From the NCBI GenBank assembly GCA_038380795.1, contig CM076277.1, positions 897,501-961,500 on the forward strand: a DNA stretch of 64,000 nucleotides, in the 5' to 3' direction. The stretch is from Pyrocephalus nanus. Its lineage: Eukaryota; Chordata; Aves; Passeriformes; Tyrannidae. The position numbers and the translations under genes are program-made. How positions within the stretch are numbered: the stretch's first letter is position 1; each line of letters opens with the position of its first letter. The notes under the pieces were generated by a model, which was not told the DNA's origin, did no database searches, and was given only the letters and a program-made list of their open reading frames with translations. Shown in pieces: positions 20,091 to 32,220 of the stretch.

Positions 20091-22039
20091 GTGTGGTGTC
20101 TGCTGGTGCACCCCCACCTCTGTCCCTGCCAGTTAGCAATACCTCATAGGAGTTGGATATGCCTTAATGAAATGTTAATGAGGTGCCTCATAGTGGCACC
20201 TGCTCTGCATGTGGGGCTGGTGATCCAGACTGGGTACCACCAAATCTCTGCTGAAACTGGCACAGCCTGCAGCTCCCATTACACAATGCAGGGGCAATGG
20301 GACTACCTGGAGCTTCCTTGGATGTCCCCTCTTCAGTCCTTCCCCCTCTTGCCTTCAGCACTGCTGGGTTATAGAGCTCTGGAGTTTTCCCACAACCTGT
20401 GGCTTTCCTTACCCCCATGGAGATGTCCCACTGCCCAAATTACTGTCTTTCTCCAGCCTCAGCTTGGTGCTGAGGGTGGAAAGTCCATCCAAGGCATCCA
20501 AGGCACAGCAGAACAACCTTTCCTGCTCTTTCTTACAGGTCAGGCCGTATTAAACAAGTTCTTGTGCATGTGAGAGCAACCACACCTTGCAAAACCTTTC
20601 TGGCTCCTCAGATCCAGGAGATATTTATCCCATCTTTCAATAGACTTCACAAAAGACTCCTGCATGTTTCTACCCTCATGTGCCATGGCCTGTGTGACTT
20701 GACTCCTTAAAAACAGTGCCCACTACCCATGTACCACTGAGCTTCCAAGATGATGCTTCAGGAACCAAGCTAAGAAGAGAAAGGGATGGTGAGGAGGAGG
20801 CGGTTCCTCCTTCCACAGGAGGAACCACGGAGAGGAGATCCAGTGCTTGGGTCTGGGGAGGGGCCAGGGGGAGGGAATGGGACACATAGAGTGAGAGGCA
20901 GAAGGCCTTTGGGATGCTGGGATTTCTGGATACCCGCAGTTCCCAACCACTGTGGTCCAGAAAGGGCTGGTGGCTAAAGGTCCTGGGTCTCACAGTGCAG
21001 TGGGTGCTGAGCTCTGCTCCTGCAGTTGAGGCTCCCAGGGCCAGGGATTTGCTGGGGGAAGCAGAGGAAGCAGGAGCCAGTGGTGGGCAGGGGGAACTCA
21101 GTGTCTATGGAGGACACTGAGAGCCAGCACTTCCAAGGGGTATTGCAGTGAGGAGGAAGGATCTAGATGTCTAAGTAAATTGCCTTTTGTTTCCCTTCAG
21201 AACTTTAGGAAACCATGTTTTGATTCAAAAACAAGGCTAATATTTACCTTTTCTTTTCTTCCCTAAGCTGTCAGCTCAGGCCAAAGCCAGTAATTGGAAA
21301 ACCAGAAAACCAGGAAGGAAGGGAACCTGAGGCAGGAACAAGAGAAGAGGCAGTGAGGACAGAGATGCTGGAGCATGGTAAAGAAAGAAAGCAGAACAGG
21401 AACCAAGCATGGAGGCCTCCAGGCAAGCCACCCCGTGCTTCTTTCAGCCTGTCTTTCATGTCTGGTAGTGTTTGGGTTTCTCTAAACTTAGAAAATTCCC
21501 ACAGAGATTTTTTTATCTTATCACCAAGGCTGCTAAGTGCAACCCAAACTAAGAAACACTACAAAGAATAAATACTTAAACATTAAACCCACAGAAATCA
21601 CAAGCAAATGGTGCATATGTTATTTCTATATTAACCCCAGGAGCTCCAGTGAGGATTTCAGGTACCAGTAGGAGAGGACCCACCAGGAATCAAGAGGAAG
21701 CTGGTAAAGCCAGGAGGAAAGCAGGAAGGAGAGTACCACATGGGTGCAGGATTCATGAGAAAAGCAGGTTCAGGTTCCTGTAAGCAGAGTCCTACAACAC
21801 CAGAGTAACATGGAGGTGCCATAACCTGAATTCTGACTCAGCATGCCATTTAATGATTTCATTTCAATCTGGGATTAGCTTCCTGTTTCTTCTAGGGTTA
21901 AAATGTCAGTGTTTTGTCATTTGCTCAGTGCTAAGTGGATCCTCCAGTATTTAGTGCTTTACTCCACCCAAACTCTGTATTTCCTCATGAAATAAGGAAC
22001 AACACTCTCAGGCACATGTTGGGATTGTTAAGATGTCCT
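20091..22039. other. Unique non-coding stretch
   Basis: No repeat tails. A purine-rich region (20770-20900, 21280-21420) is strand-biased but without a clean repeat unit. No gene supported. Confidence 0.5.
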
Positions 22040-22088
22040 GTGCAGGGCCGGGAGTTGTACTTAATGATCCTTGTGGGTCCTTTCCCAC
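22040..22088 (+). mobile_element. CR1 LINE tail, first half of an interrupted copy
   Basis: gcagggccgggagttgtactt then atgatccttgtgggtccttt is the final 3' UTR block of a CR1. It is split by the LTR at 22089 and resumes at 22682. Confidence 0.9.
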
Positions 22089-22676
22089 TGTGGAAAATCT
22101 AGGCCTGCCTTGGTGACCAGTTTGTAATCAAGGAAGTCGCCATGTACCCAGTATTCCATATGATTTTTACATAAATCGGGGTATAAATAAGAAGGGAGGA
22201 GAGGCCTTTGCTCTCTTCTCTTCCAGTGAGGTTCAGGAGCAGTGGGTCCTTGCATTGGTCTCGCCTATCTAAGGCTGAGGCTGCAGCGACCGCTAGCCTG
22301 CCAAGTGGAGGTTTGGAGAGTGCTGGCCGTGTCTGCCAATCCTGCTTTGCTAAGGGACGTGGTGAGATCTGTTTTGCTAGTTGTTAGTATAGTTCTTGAG
22401 TTTGATTGCGTATATCTGTTCAGTGTCCCTTTTTGTGTCCCTTTTTCCCCTTTCCCTTGGGGGGGGGGGGGTAGGGGTGTTTGAATTCCCGTCACTGTGT
22501 ACATAGTATTTTAATTGTTTATAACTGTAATATACATAAAATATATATTTTTATATAACTAGTTTGATTTTGGGTTCTTCAATTGGCATAGTTTTTTTTC
22601 TTTGCCCTAAGGGAAGGAGGGAGGCTGCTGCTGTGAGTTCGGGCATTTGGCAGGGAGCGAGGTCTGAACCATCACA
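22089..22676 (+). mobile_element. Solo LTR, 588 bp, 5-bp target duplication (ERVL-like)
   Basis: Begins TGTGGAAAATC and ends ATCACA. It is flanked by identical CCCAC at 22084-22088 and 22677-22681, which fixes both ends. Removing LTR and one CCCAC restores an uninterrupted CR1 tail. A TATA box (gtataaataag) lies near 22180 and a pyrimidine-rich stretch (ctctcttctcttcc) about 20-40 bases after it, suggesting a + promoter. A G13 run (22459-22471) sits in the transcribed part, and AT-rich cataaaatatatat near 22535 could be the polyadenylation region. A 5-bp duplication is usual for ERVL/class III elements, hence the class guess. Confidence 0.85.
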
Positions 22677-22681
22677 CCCAC

Positions 22682-22711
22682 TCAGAAGATTCTACGATAC
22701 TGTGATTCTAA
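22682..22711 (+). mobile_element. CR1 LINE tail, second half
   Basis: tcagaagattctacgatac then tgtgattcta completes the CR1 interrupted at 22088 and retains three degenerate tail units. Confidence 0.85.
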
Positions 22712-22789
22712 CCTGAGCATTTGAGCTTTGCAGCAGTCAAGCCTTTGGCCAGATTCTGTCATCTTTACCAATTTTCATAGCACTTCCCA
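22712..22789 (+). repeat. Dispersed repeat, copy 1 (unnamed)
   Basis: About 75 bp closely similar to 29900-29968. Both contain tggccagattctg then catctttacc and tttcata in the same order and spacing, with scattered substitutions. It is the only non-CR1 repeat pair I found in the window. Family not identified. The tggccagattctg core suggests an old palindromic amniote repeat, but that is from memory only. Confidence 0.65.
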
Positions 22790-25700
22790 GTCCAGTAGCT
22801 TGCCTCCTTGGCAAGGCTCTACTGGGGCACATCTCCTGTTCCAGGTCCCACTGAGATCGATGTGATGTGCATCAGATGGCATGTCACTGGTCTGACCAGG
22901 TTGTCACATCCCCATGGGAGCTTTCCATGTGGGGACAGGGCTGCAGTGTCAGTGTGGGGGCCCAGCCTGTGCATCCCAGGAGCTGGTGGCAGAGTGGGGA
23001 AGTGAAGGATGAGGAATGGCAACAAAAGGATGAGCTGGGGAGGTCTGACATACCTCCTATCATCCTTTTGCCACCACCCTCCAGATGTCTCAGCTGCCCT
23101 GATGCCTGTCCTGCTTCCTGGGCCCTGGATGTCACAGCTGCCCAGGGTGGGTCTGAAGAGAAGCCTGCAGAAGTTCTGACTCATCAGACATCCCATCCTC
23201 TCCTGACTCACTCACTGGGAAGCATCTGGAGATGCACAGCTCACGTGCACACACAGTCTTGAGTGGCCCCAAAACTCAAGAGGCAAGACCTGAGATGTAC
23301 AGCCCAGGCTGGACCAGTGAGCAGCTTTCTGGCATCACTAGCCTGGCACAGCCTTCCCAAAGGCCTAATGGAGCAGCACTCTTCCCCACTTGCTGGGGGA
23401 GATCTTCCCTATCCCCTTGTCAGCAGCTCCATGGCTGTCAGCCATTCAAAGAATATGGCAAAGCTGAGCCCTCCAGGGAGCAGTGAGGGATTGGACCTGC
23501 ATTTTGCAACCCACATGAGCCCAGGTGAGGAGTAATGCAGTGGGAATGGGTTTGCTACTACCCCATTTCCCTCTCATTCATTTACTGGGGAGCAGGAAAC
23601 ACATCCCACTCTATTTGGGCATCTTCCCCTGCCATGCCTAGGTGCCAGAAGGTTTGGCCATGGGAGGAGACCAGTGCTGTGTTGCTGGGCCAGTGCCACG
23701 AGCAGAGCGGCCTTTGCTCACAGCCCCTTTTCCCCCAGTTTCTGGCCCACGTGTGCACTGGGATGTATTGGGGCGCCTTGATGGAACATGCCACAGGCAT
23801 CCTGAGAGGAAGTTTAGCACCACTGGGTAAATCTCTGTGCTGGGTTATTCCAGCACAGCTAGGCCCATGGGCCAGAACCCGGGTCCAGCTCAGCCTGTGG
23901 ACATAGCAGTGCCACCCAGCACCAGGACCAGGGCTGTGCAGCACTGCCAGGGGCCGCAAGGAGAGAGAAGGACCAGGACCTGAAAGTGTCGGAGCAACAA
24001 TATTGTCATTCCTCTGGGTGTCAAGGACACAAGGACTTGTCAAAACCTCTTCTGTGCCCTTGTGCTGGGGAGCAGAGAGCCCACGTGGCCCAGCAAGGGC
24101 AGGGCTGGGCTGCCAGGCAGAGTGCAGCACTTCCAGGGATTCCTCCCAAGCATCATGCTCAGATTCATGCAGCCTAAACCCATCTGCAGTGAGGGGGAGG
24201 AGAGCCTTCAGCACAAGTAGGAAGCACTGTCAAAAAAAGCCTCATCAGCGTTGTTACACCAGCGCAATTATGTCAGAAACACAAAAAGGCATCGCCACCT
24301 GCAAAAGAGCAGCCTCGACAGCCTCGAAGCTCTCACCCACACCACCAGCCCTTTGAGAGATAGGCATGGAGCTCCTGCCGCATCCCCCGTGCTCGTCGTG
24401 TGACCCAGCCCCAGGCCCTGGGGCCACTTGGACCCCCCACAGCTGTCACAAAGGGTTTCTCCACTCACCCACCTGCCAGCACTGCTCCAGTTCCCCAGGA
24501 CCACCCCAGCCCAGAGCTCCTGTCAGACCCCTTGGCCCCAGCATGAGCCCACAGCCAGGGAGAAGATGTGTCTTCTGCTCCAACAGCTGAGCTGTGAGGG
24601 GATTGGGCACTGACCCAGACTAGAGTCCTATCTTGTGAGCCCTCTTTGTAGCTTCAAACCAGTGGGAGACAAGTGCTGCAGCCCAGAGACATTGCCAACT
24701 GTTTCTGAAGAACATCAACCACTGCTTGGTGCTACCTGCTGCCTGCCTTCCCTGCCTCTTGATCCATGTATGCTCCTGCTGGTGCCTCCGGAAAATAAAG
24801 GACAACACTGAATAGTCCCATACCCATGCCAAGAGGAGGTCTTGCCTGAGCTCTGGTCCAGAGGAATGCAAATTGGCTTCTTGACACTGCCTTTTTCCTA
24901 GTCCCTCCTGGTGACACAAGCAGGGTGCAGGCAGCGTGTTGACATAGACAGGCTCTGGGATCCGATCCTTGAACAACAACCAGTGCTCCTTTCTTGTCTG
25001 TCTGGCAAAGCACTACCCATCAGTCTGAGGCACTGCCCAGCCACCTATACCCTCTCCATGGAGGGTCTGCCAACAACACCAGCAGCTGGGGTGTCCGAGG
25101 GTACCCAGTGAGTACACTGGGACACTTCACTTCCCCGGCACCAGGTAGATTTCAAACCTGTATTTCACCTGACCCATGGCCTGACAGCCACAGGAGCAAT
25201 AGGTGCTCGTGCACAAATCCAAAGGGATAACAATCCCTGAGGATGAGCAAAGCCCTGATGACAGCTGCCATGGCCTGCAGAAGCAATTCCTGCCAAACGG
25301 CTTATCTCCCCAGAGAGGATTTTTACTGGTGTTTTCCAGCATCCCTGACCTTGCTGTTACTGCCAAGGGCTGGTGAGCTGCTGCAGAGCCTGGGTGCTCA
25401 TCTCTCTGCTCTGCCACAACGGAGCTGCCACAGTCCTGATGGCCACAGCTCAGCTCTTCTTGGCATCCCTGACACTTCCCCTCTGCATCATCCATGGACT
25501 TAGAAGGTGACTTCAGGAGTGACCTGAGGATTCCTGGCTTCAGAACCCCACCACCAGTGAGGCAGCACAGCAGCAGAGACACAGAAGTGTCACGTTGAAC
25601 TGACCCATATTAAATGTTTTGGAACTGTTTATCAAACTACAGCAGCTCTTCTCACAACACTTGCTGACTGCACATCAAAAACCTCCACCTGCTTTCCTTT

Positions 25701-25977
25701 TCTAGAAGTGACACCTCTGTTTTGTTCCTTGCAGTGTTCCACTTAATGAAAAGATCTGGTTTTTCCCTTTTTGGAATCTGGATGAATTGCATACAGAAAG
25801 TTTTGTGCAGGAAGGAGAAGGTGCTCAATTCAAGCCTTTGCTGGCTCCTGGACACCTTGAGCTCCCTGCCCTTCCCTGCCAGATGCAATGGTGTGGATTC
25901 TGTGCTCCAAAAGGTTTTTTTGGAACACCCATGTCTGGCCATTCTCTGAGCTCCAGGCACATCCCTGCTGGGGTAAA
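22790..25977. other. Unique non-coding stretch
   Basis: Open frames up to 210 codons on the minus strand (23582-24214) have no recognisable domain. No repeat tails, RNA genes or CpG clusters seen. Confidence 0.5.
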
Positions 25978-26362
25978 TGAAAGGCTGAGAGAGGTGGGGT
26001 TGTTGAGCCTGGAGAAGAGGAGGCTCTGGAGACCTTAGAGTCCCTTCCAGTGCCTAAAGGGGCTCCAGGAGAGCTGGAGAGAGACTTTGGACAAGGGCCT
26101 GGAGTGACAGAACAAGAGAGAATGGCTTCCCACTGACAGAGAGAAGGGTTAGAAGAAATTCTTCCCTATGAGGGTGGGGAGGCCCTGGCACAGGTTGCCC
26201 AGAGCAGCTGTGGCTGCCCCTGGATCCCTGGAAGAGTCCAAGGCCAGGTTGGACAGGACTTGGAGCAACCTCGGATAGCGGAAGGTGTCCCTGTCCGTGG
26301 CATGGGGTGGAACAAGATGGGCTTTAAGGTCCCTTCCAACCCAAACCATTCTGGGATTCTAT
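25978..26362 (+). mobile_element. CR1 LINE 3' fragment
   Basis: From gaaaggctgagagaggtggg through ttgagcctggagaagaggag, ttcttccctatgagggtggg, and aaggtcccttccaacccaaa to the tail ccattctgggattctata. Well preserved, about 385 bp. Confidence 0.92.
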
Positions 26363-26528
26363 AAATACATCTGTGTGTGCAAGAGGTGCAGAAGGGAAGG
26401 CTCAGGCTCAATTCCCTTCACAGCATGGCTGTCCAGAGTGGGACCTCATTTGATGAAGAAAGAATATTCAAGGACCCCGACGCACCTGTCCAGTAAAGAG
26501 AGATTTATTTCCTGTTTTAAAGGACTAA
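26363..26528. other. Short unique stretch
   Basis: Nothing recognisable between the CR1 tail and the A-rich tract. Confidence 0.5.
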
Positions 26529-26587
26529 CAACAAAAAAAAAAAAAAAACAAAAAAAAAAAAAAAAAACAAACAAAAAAAAAAACAAC
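26529..26587 (+). repeat. A-rich tract with AAAC interruptions
   Basis: About 59 bp of A with isolated C. The C positions are irregular, so it is a decayed homopolymer more than a true tetranucleotide repeat. Confidence 0.95.
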
Positions 26588-26832
26588 AGGGAATGAAACA
26601 AGAAGGCTGCATAAAAACCTCCAGGAAGAGTGAGAAGGTGCAGAGAGGTGAAACAGCACATGCCAGGTATGTCAGTATAGAAGGCAGTGCCTGGGAAAAG
26701 GGAATAATGAAGCATTGCTATATGTCAAAGATGGATGTGTAAAGATGAATGTAGAGCAAATCACAAATATGTAGAGAAAAATCAAGTAGACTAAGGCACA
26801 AAATGAGTTCTGTCTAGATGCATAAGCCTAGG

Positions 26833-26841
26833 AAAAAAAAG

Positions 26842-26879
<38 letters not shown>
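26833..26879 (+). repeat. Poly-A tract (A38 after A8G)
   Basis: Near-pure A of 47 bases. No retrogene or SINE is recognisable in the 250 bases between it and the previous A-rich tract, and no target duplication was seen. CR1 elements do not leave poly(A), so its origin is open. Confidence 0.9.
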
Positions 26880-26883
<4 letters not shown>

Positions 26884-27069
26884 TTCTGTCCAGGAAAGTC
26901 TAGATAAGGAAAATATTCAAATTGTTGAGGTGTGATAAAATTTACCTTGGCATACATAAGGAACTAGTCACAGTCATCTCTGACCTCAGAAAACATATGG
27001 GCCCAGGTGAAGTCTTTGTGGACTGGAACAGGATGAAACACAGCATGTGGCATTTAAAAGGGAGAAAGG

Positions 27070-27475
27070 AAATACATTGGTCAGACTGACTTTTATGCCT
27101 GAAAAGATACAGAATGAAATTATTGAACAGCATATGTTAAGCCTCTCAAGGATGACACATGATAACGAGCAAGCAGCAAGGATTTGTCAATGGTACAACA
27201 TATTGAACCAATCTAATGTCCATCTAATGTCCATCACTGAGGGGGAGGAAGCCCAGCTGGAAACAGGAAGCACTACATATGTTTTGACTTCTACGCAGTT
27301 TTGGCACTGCCCATGGATGTGCTCCTCAGGAAACACAGGTGATGGGGGGTGGAGGCTGCTCAGATGATATCAGCCTGGAAAGTTGTGTTCAGTGAGGTCC
27401 TGCATGGTCTGTCCTGGGCCAGGCCGTGGTCAATATTTTCATTAGCCATCACGTTGATGAAATAGTGATTATGTT
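27070..27475 (+). pseudogene. Very degraded CR1 ORF2 reverse-transcriptase fragment
   Basis: An early frame reads TLVRLTFMPEKIQNEIIEQH, similar in spacing to the CR1 RT segment Pro-Val-Ser-Leu-Thr-x-x-Pro-Gly-Lys. About 270 bases on, another frame gives NIFISHHVDEI, resembling the Asn-Ile-Phe-Ile-Ser-Asp-Leu-Asp segment. Stops and frame changes lie between, and the catalytic double-Asp motif is not visible. No CR1 3' UTR follows. It is probably the oldest CR1 piece in the window. Confidence 0.45.
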
Positions 27476-27780
27476 TATAAAATGCTGAATTAAAACCAGA
27501 TCATAAAGGGCTGCAACTGTTTTGAAGGACATGGTCAGAATTTAAAATAAAACTCAATCTCTTAAAAATTATTCAAAATTGATAACATGCAGCTAAGACA
27601 AATGAAAAGCAGGCAGCCTGCAGTGCATCACCATGCAGAAACTCTGACTGAAGATCAGCATCACTGCTGGGCAGTCTGGGTGTGTAATGGCTTCTCTGAC
27701 CGGGCAGCTTCTGCTGCCAGGGGCAAGCTCAGCACACGCTGGGCACAGCCAGTGAGGAGGCCCTTTGTAAGGCAGGGATA
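27476..27780. other. Unique non-coding stretch
   Basis: AT-rich, possibly more of the decayed LINE. Nothing recognisable. Confidence 0.4.
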
Positions 27781-27942
27781 GAATCATGGAATCATAGAAT
27801 GGTTTGGGTTGGAAGGGACCTTGAATCTCACTTCATTCCAAACCCCTGCCATGGGCAGGGACACTTTCTACTAGATTGAGTTGCTCCGAGCCCCATCCAA
27901 CCTGGCACTGGACACTCCCAGGCATAGGGAGTCCACAACATA
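27781..27942 (-). mobile_element. CR1 LINE 3' fragment
   Basis: gaatcatggaatcatagaatgg then tttgggttggaagggacctt and ccctgccatgggcagggaca: a clean inverted tail of the abundant avian CR1 subfamily with two tail units, ending at ggcatagggagtccacaac. Confidence 0.92.
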
Positions 27943-29899
27943 GGACAGTCACAGTGCTGCTCTGCTTGGCCTGTGGGGAATTTCAGCCAGAGATTTATGA
28001 TGGTCATCATAAGGAGGAGGGAGCAAACAGGAGAAAGTCCAGAGGAGATGCTGACAAGATTGGTTAGAAGTTTGATAGACATGAGCTGCAAGAAAAGGAA
28101 GAACAAATCGGATCTGACTGGGTCTGGCAGGGTGAAGCCTGGGCAGGGATATGAGAAGAGCCCTCTAAAATGCTAAAAATCACTAGAAAGAGATTAGTGA
28201 TCACTTATTCTCATGTCTGCCTAGGATATTTTGTGCAGTAATTGGCTTAATTTGCATCTAGAGATATTTAGGGCACATTTTAGGACTGCAAGGAGATTCT
28301 CCTTGTGCCACATGATGATGTATCAAAGGCTGGCTGGGATCTAGGTGTTTCAAAGCAGCCTGCAGAGGGGAAGCTCTGTGCAGTCTCACCTGTCCTTTGG
28401 GACTGCCAGGCACCCTGGAGGGACACCACTGTGACAGAATCCCTGAGGAGACATCCCCAGTATATCAGCACCAAGGCAAGGAATGGCTGAGCAGAGCAAC
28501 CTCCACACATTCAGTCCATGGGCTGAGAGAGCAGGGGAGAGGGGAGGCAGCAGGAGCTCCCGTCCTGCTCCTGAGAAGCTGCCTGCCTCCCTGCCATGGA
28601 AGGAGATCTTGGCTCTGTGGCAGAGTGGAAGATGTTTTGGTGAGCTGTGCCACCGAATAGGAAAATCAGCTTCATGACTGTAGCTGCAGATCTCCCCTTT
28701 GTGATCCATCCCTCTGCCACTTCAGCCTTTCCTCTCCTGTTTCTCTGTGCTTCTGTTTTGCATCTCCTCTGTCGTCTCTTTCATGCTGCACTACTGCTCT
28801 CCATCTTCCCCCTCCCTCCAGCTGTGCTCCTCCTCCTTTCTATTCTCTCCCTCTTCATTCGCATTTTGTCTCACACCAGCTTCTTAATTCAGCAGCACAA
28901 CATTTCCATTTGAACTGCTTTCCTGACTCCATCCAGAATAGGAGCAGAGACGGGATGCATCCTGCTTGAGCCCCATGTTCAGTGGCACCACAGGGACAGT
29001 GCTGGCTGGCACCAGCCCATTCCCATTCTGTGTGGATGTCTCTGTGCCCTCTACACTGCTGGGACAGCGACACTGGGCAACTCTCCTGGAGAGAGAGTGT
29101 CAAGGAGCATTTCCTGGAGAGTGGCTAAGTGCTCCCCATGGACATACACAGAGGACTAATCACCCATTCCCAGGAACCTGCTGGGTCTGTAGGGTACAAG
29201 GCACACAATTCTGTGCCACCTCTGCCCATACATCCTAGTGGGCCAGCCCGGGAATCTCCCTGCCAAACCAGGGACTGCAATGGCAAAGGCACAGGATAAG
29301 TCTGGTGAGGAGGAAGGTCAGGTGAGGGTGGATGTCTGTAAAGGCTACTGGCTGGGGGACCATCTGAAGGGTTTTCTGGCAGGTACTAGGTTTGCTGGGG
29401 TTGAAGATCAGCTCTCACCAGGGCAATGCAACCTCAGCAATGCTGGCTGTGGGGACTGGGCTCAGCCAGCCTCTCTGAAGTACTCACAGTGCAGGGGCCT
29501 CCCCAGCTCTACACAAATGCTCGGATTCACCAGTGGGGTCTAGCAAAATCTGTTCCTTCCCAAAGACCATCTCCACATGTTTCTGGTCACCTGGGTGCTG
29601 AGGGCTGCATTTTGGGGTAAATTTCTTTATTTTCTCAGGGCCCTGTGAGCATAATGCTGTCATCCATGCAAAGTGTTGGAATTTCTCCTGTTTTTCACAG
29701 CTGCTGCCTTGTCCAGGCTGAAGCAGATGGGGTGTGTATTCCACAAGGAGCTCCCAGAGTTCCCTTCAGACATCCATTGCAGCCACTGTTTTTCTACTAG
29801 AGGCAGCAGTTGGGCACCCAGGCTTTGGTGAAGCCATCCCTGCTGGAAACTGAGCCCTTGGCCATGACCTTTTCAAAAGTTTGACTCAAGATGTTTCAA
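27943..29899. other. Unique non-coding stretch
   Basis: An octamer-type aatttgcat lies near 28250 in an AT-rich patch. 28700-28870 is C/T-rich. Frames here show no domains. Confidence 0.5.
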
Positions 29900-29968
29900 C
29901 CTGAACATCTGAATTTAGCAGTGGACAATCTCTTGGCCAGATTCTGCCATCTTTACCCAATTTCATAT
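29900..29968 (+). repeat. Dispersed repeat, copy 2 (unnamed)
   Basis: Partner of 22712-22789, same orientation. cctgaacatctga then ttggccagattctgccatct and ttacccaatttcata match with about one difference in five. Confidence 0.65.
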
Positions 29969-30900
29969 TATAGGACAGCCACATGGGTTGGCATTGCTCT
30001 TCTTCAACAGAGTTCTCAACCTCACCAGAACTCTGCCAAAGCAGAAGCCAGTCTTGCCTTGTCTCTATCCCCCAGCCTTCCCAGAGCCAGGCTTTTTGGC
30101 TGAGAGGTGGTCACCAAGCTCTCAAGTGCTTCTGTCTGTGTGTGTCTGTGTATCCCAAATGTCCTCTCACACATCCATGAATTCACTTCTTCCACACCAG
30201 CACATATCAACATGCATCAGGGACCACGTGCAGGGCCATTAAGCTGGGCCTGGTACCCAGTGTGACAGCTTTTCTCCTTCCCTGGCCCTACTGTGGCTGC
30301 AGCTGAGGTTCCCCAGATCCATCACCTGGAGGGTGGAGAGTCAGGAAATCCCATTCTGAGGGTGACCTCTCCATGGATATGGGAGGCCCTGTTTTTAAAG
30401 TCCTCAAGACCACAACATGGTTCATGTTCCTTGAGGTCCCTTGGACTGGAAGTCAGGGTCGGGATGCATGGGCACACACCTGCCCAACCTCCCCACCTCC
30501 TTTCTTTTCTGGAGGCTCATTTGGGTGCTAAGCTTTGCAGAGATTTACCACTACAGTGCTACAGTCTGACCAGGCTAAATAAGATTTATTATTTCCCCAG
30601 CATCCAGCAGACACAGAGGCCAAGAGCTTCCAACCTCCCAGTGTTCCTTTCCCCTTCTATCAGGTGCCAGTTAATGGTTAACCTCTGTGAGTTTTCCTTC
30701 TGGCAAACATTTTCTTTAACTTCTTGGCTGAGGAAGAACCAAGAGAATCGGCTGATATCTGGGGAACTTCTCCCCATACCAGGTGGAACTGGTTCCCACT
30801 TTGCAGATGTCCAGCAGAAGGGCAGCACTGCCTGGCTCCAGCCATTGCCAGTGGCATGGGGTAGGAGAAGGGGCCAGAAGGGCCAGGTTCACTTAGAGGA
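29969..30900. other. Unique non-coding stretch
   Basis: A short (TG/TC)n run lies near 30130-30152. The 215-codon + frame (30293-30940) runs into CR1 sequence and has no domain. Confidence 0.5.
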
Positions 30901-31030
30901 TAGAATCATGGAATCAGAGAATGATTTAGGTTGGAAATGAACTTAAAGATCATCTAATTCTACCCCCCTGCTATGGGCAGGGATACCTTCCACTAGCCCA
31001 TGTTGGCCATCCCTAGCACTGTATCTAAAA
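30901..31030 (-). mobile_element. CR1 LINE 3' fragment
   Basis: tagaatcatggaatcagagaa then tgatttaggttggaaatgaa and cccccctgctatgggcaggg: an inverted tail that stops after about 130 bp. Confidence 0.88.
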
Positions 31031-31544
31031 CCAAAGGAGAATTTTTCAGTAATGTCCAGTCAAACAGTATATCCATGCACTGATTCCCTTGTAAAGTCTT
31101 TCTTTTAGGATCTGTGTGAGTACATTTCCAAAACCCTAGACTTTAAAATTAGGCCTCTCAAGCTTTAGCAACCAACATGTAGAAGCTTGGCCTAATGGAT
31201 GTCAGATGCAGGTGAGGATGGAGGTTCTGCAGAGACCCCAATGTTTGCCATCAGGAAAGGGGCTATGGACTCCATTGGGTTGGAAATCAGGATTCTACCT
31301 GTCTCCTTCTCCATGAATTCAACATGAAGGCAGCTGGTGCTGTGACACTGGGCTCTGGGGGCCCATTGTTTCCCTCATTGTGGAGGAAAAATGGGGGCAC
31401 AGGTTTCCACTTGCTCAAGAGCTGTTGCCCAGCAGTTCAGATATTTGAAAGAGAGTCAGATTATGCTGGTAACAGTGCAAAGTGGGAGAACATTTTGAGG
31501 TCCTGTGTGTGTTTCATTGGCGGCCATTGGTAGCAGGTGTCTCA
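31031..31544. other. Unique non-coding stretch
   Basis: Nothing recognisable. Confidence 0.5.
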
Positions 31545-31618
31545 ACCCATGGGAGAGGGTTGGAACTAGGAGGTTTATAAGGACCTTTCCCACACAAACC
31601 ATTCCATGATTCTAGGAT
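31545..31618 (+). mobile_element. CR1 LINE tail
   Basis: gggttggaactaggaggttt then aaggacctttcccacacaaa and ccattccatgattctagg: only the last 75 bp of a CR1. Confidence 0.85.
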
Positions 31619-32220
31619 GCTATTGACAAGCCATCAACATGTGGTGACTCTCGGAACAAAAGAGCAGAGCGGCTGGCATTGCCCTTTGGTTGCAGCAGCA
31701 TGGCACAGTACCATGTTCCTTTGGGCTTGATTGGGGTGTTAAAATAGGACTTGATTCCCCCTATCTCTGCCATGATGGAAAAAGCAAACAGGCAAAGATA
31801 TTTTGCACTTGGGTTGTTAAATTTTCATGGTAATTTAGCAAGGCTGGTTGAGAGTCATTTTCCAGCTGATTTCAGTTCCTTTGCACAGCTCCTGGGCAGC
31901 AGGGAGCTGCTCCTTTGCTGATCAGAGCCTTGTCATGGGAAAAAGCTGACCTGGAAAAGGGTGTTATCACTGTCTGATAAGAGACGATAGTGTTAATTTT
32001 GGTCTTAAAGTTTTTTCTTAATAGAAAAGATCAGTTCATCTTTATCTGAGCAATTATAACTACAAAGAGCTCACAATAGGGAGCATCCATCTTCTGCAGG
32101 TGAGAGAGGAGAGGTTTGCATAGATCATTGGAACTAACACCAACAGGGGTTTGTGAAGTAAGTTCTCCCTTTGGAATATAAATCAACACCTCGCTGTTAA
32201 AAATTCGGCCATTTTCTCCC
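31619..32220. other. Unique stretch, candidate regulatory patch
   Basis: 31830-32020 is AT-rich, non-repetitive and contains a good GATA-factor site (ctgataaga at about 31974-31982). No coding exon. Confidence 0.4.

Noticed and set aside
23582..24214. 210-codon minus frame
   Set aside because: No domain, no splice context, overlaps other equally long frames.
30293..30940. 215-codon plus frame
   Set aside because: Opens with a non-ATG codon, ends in a CR1 tail, has no domain, and is near the length expected by chance in 64 kb.
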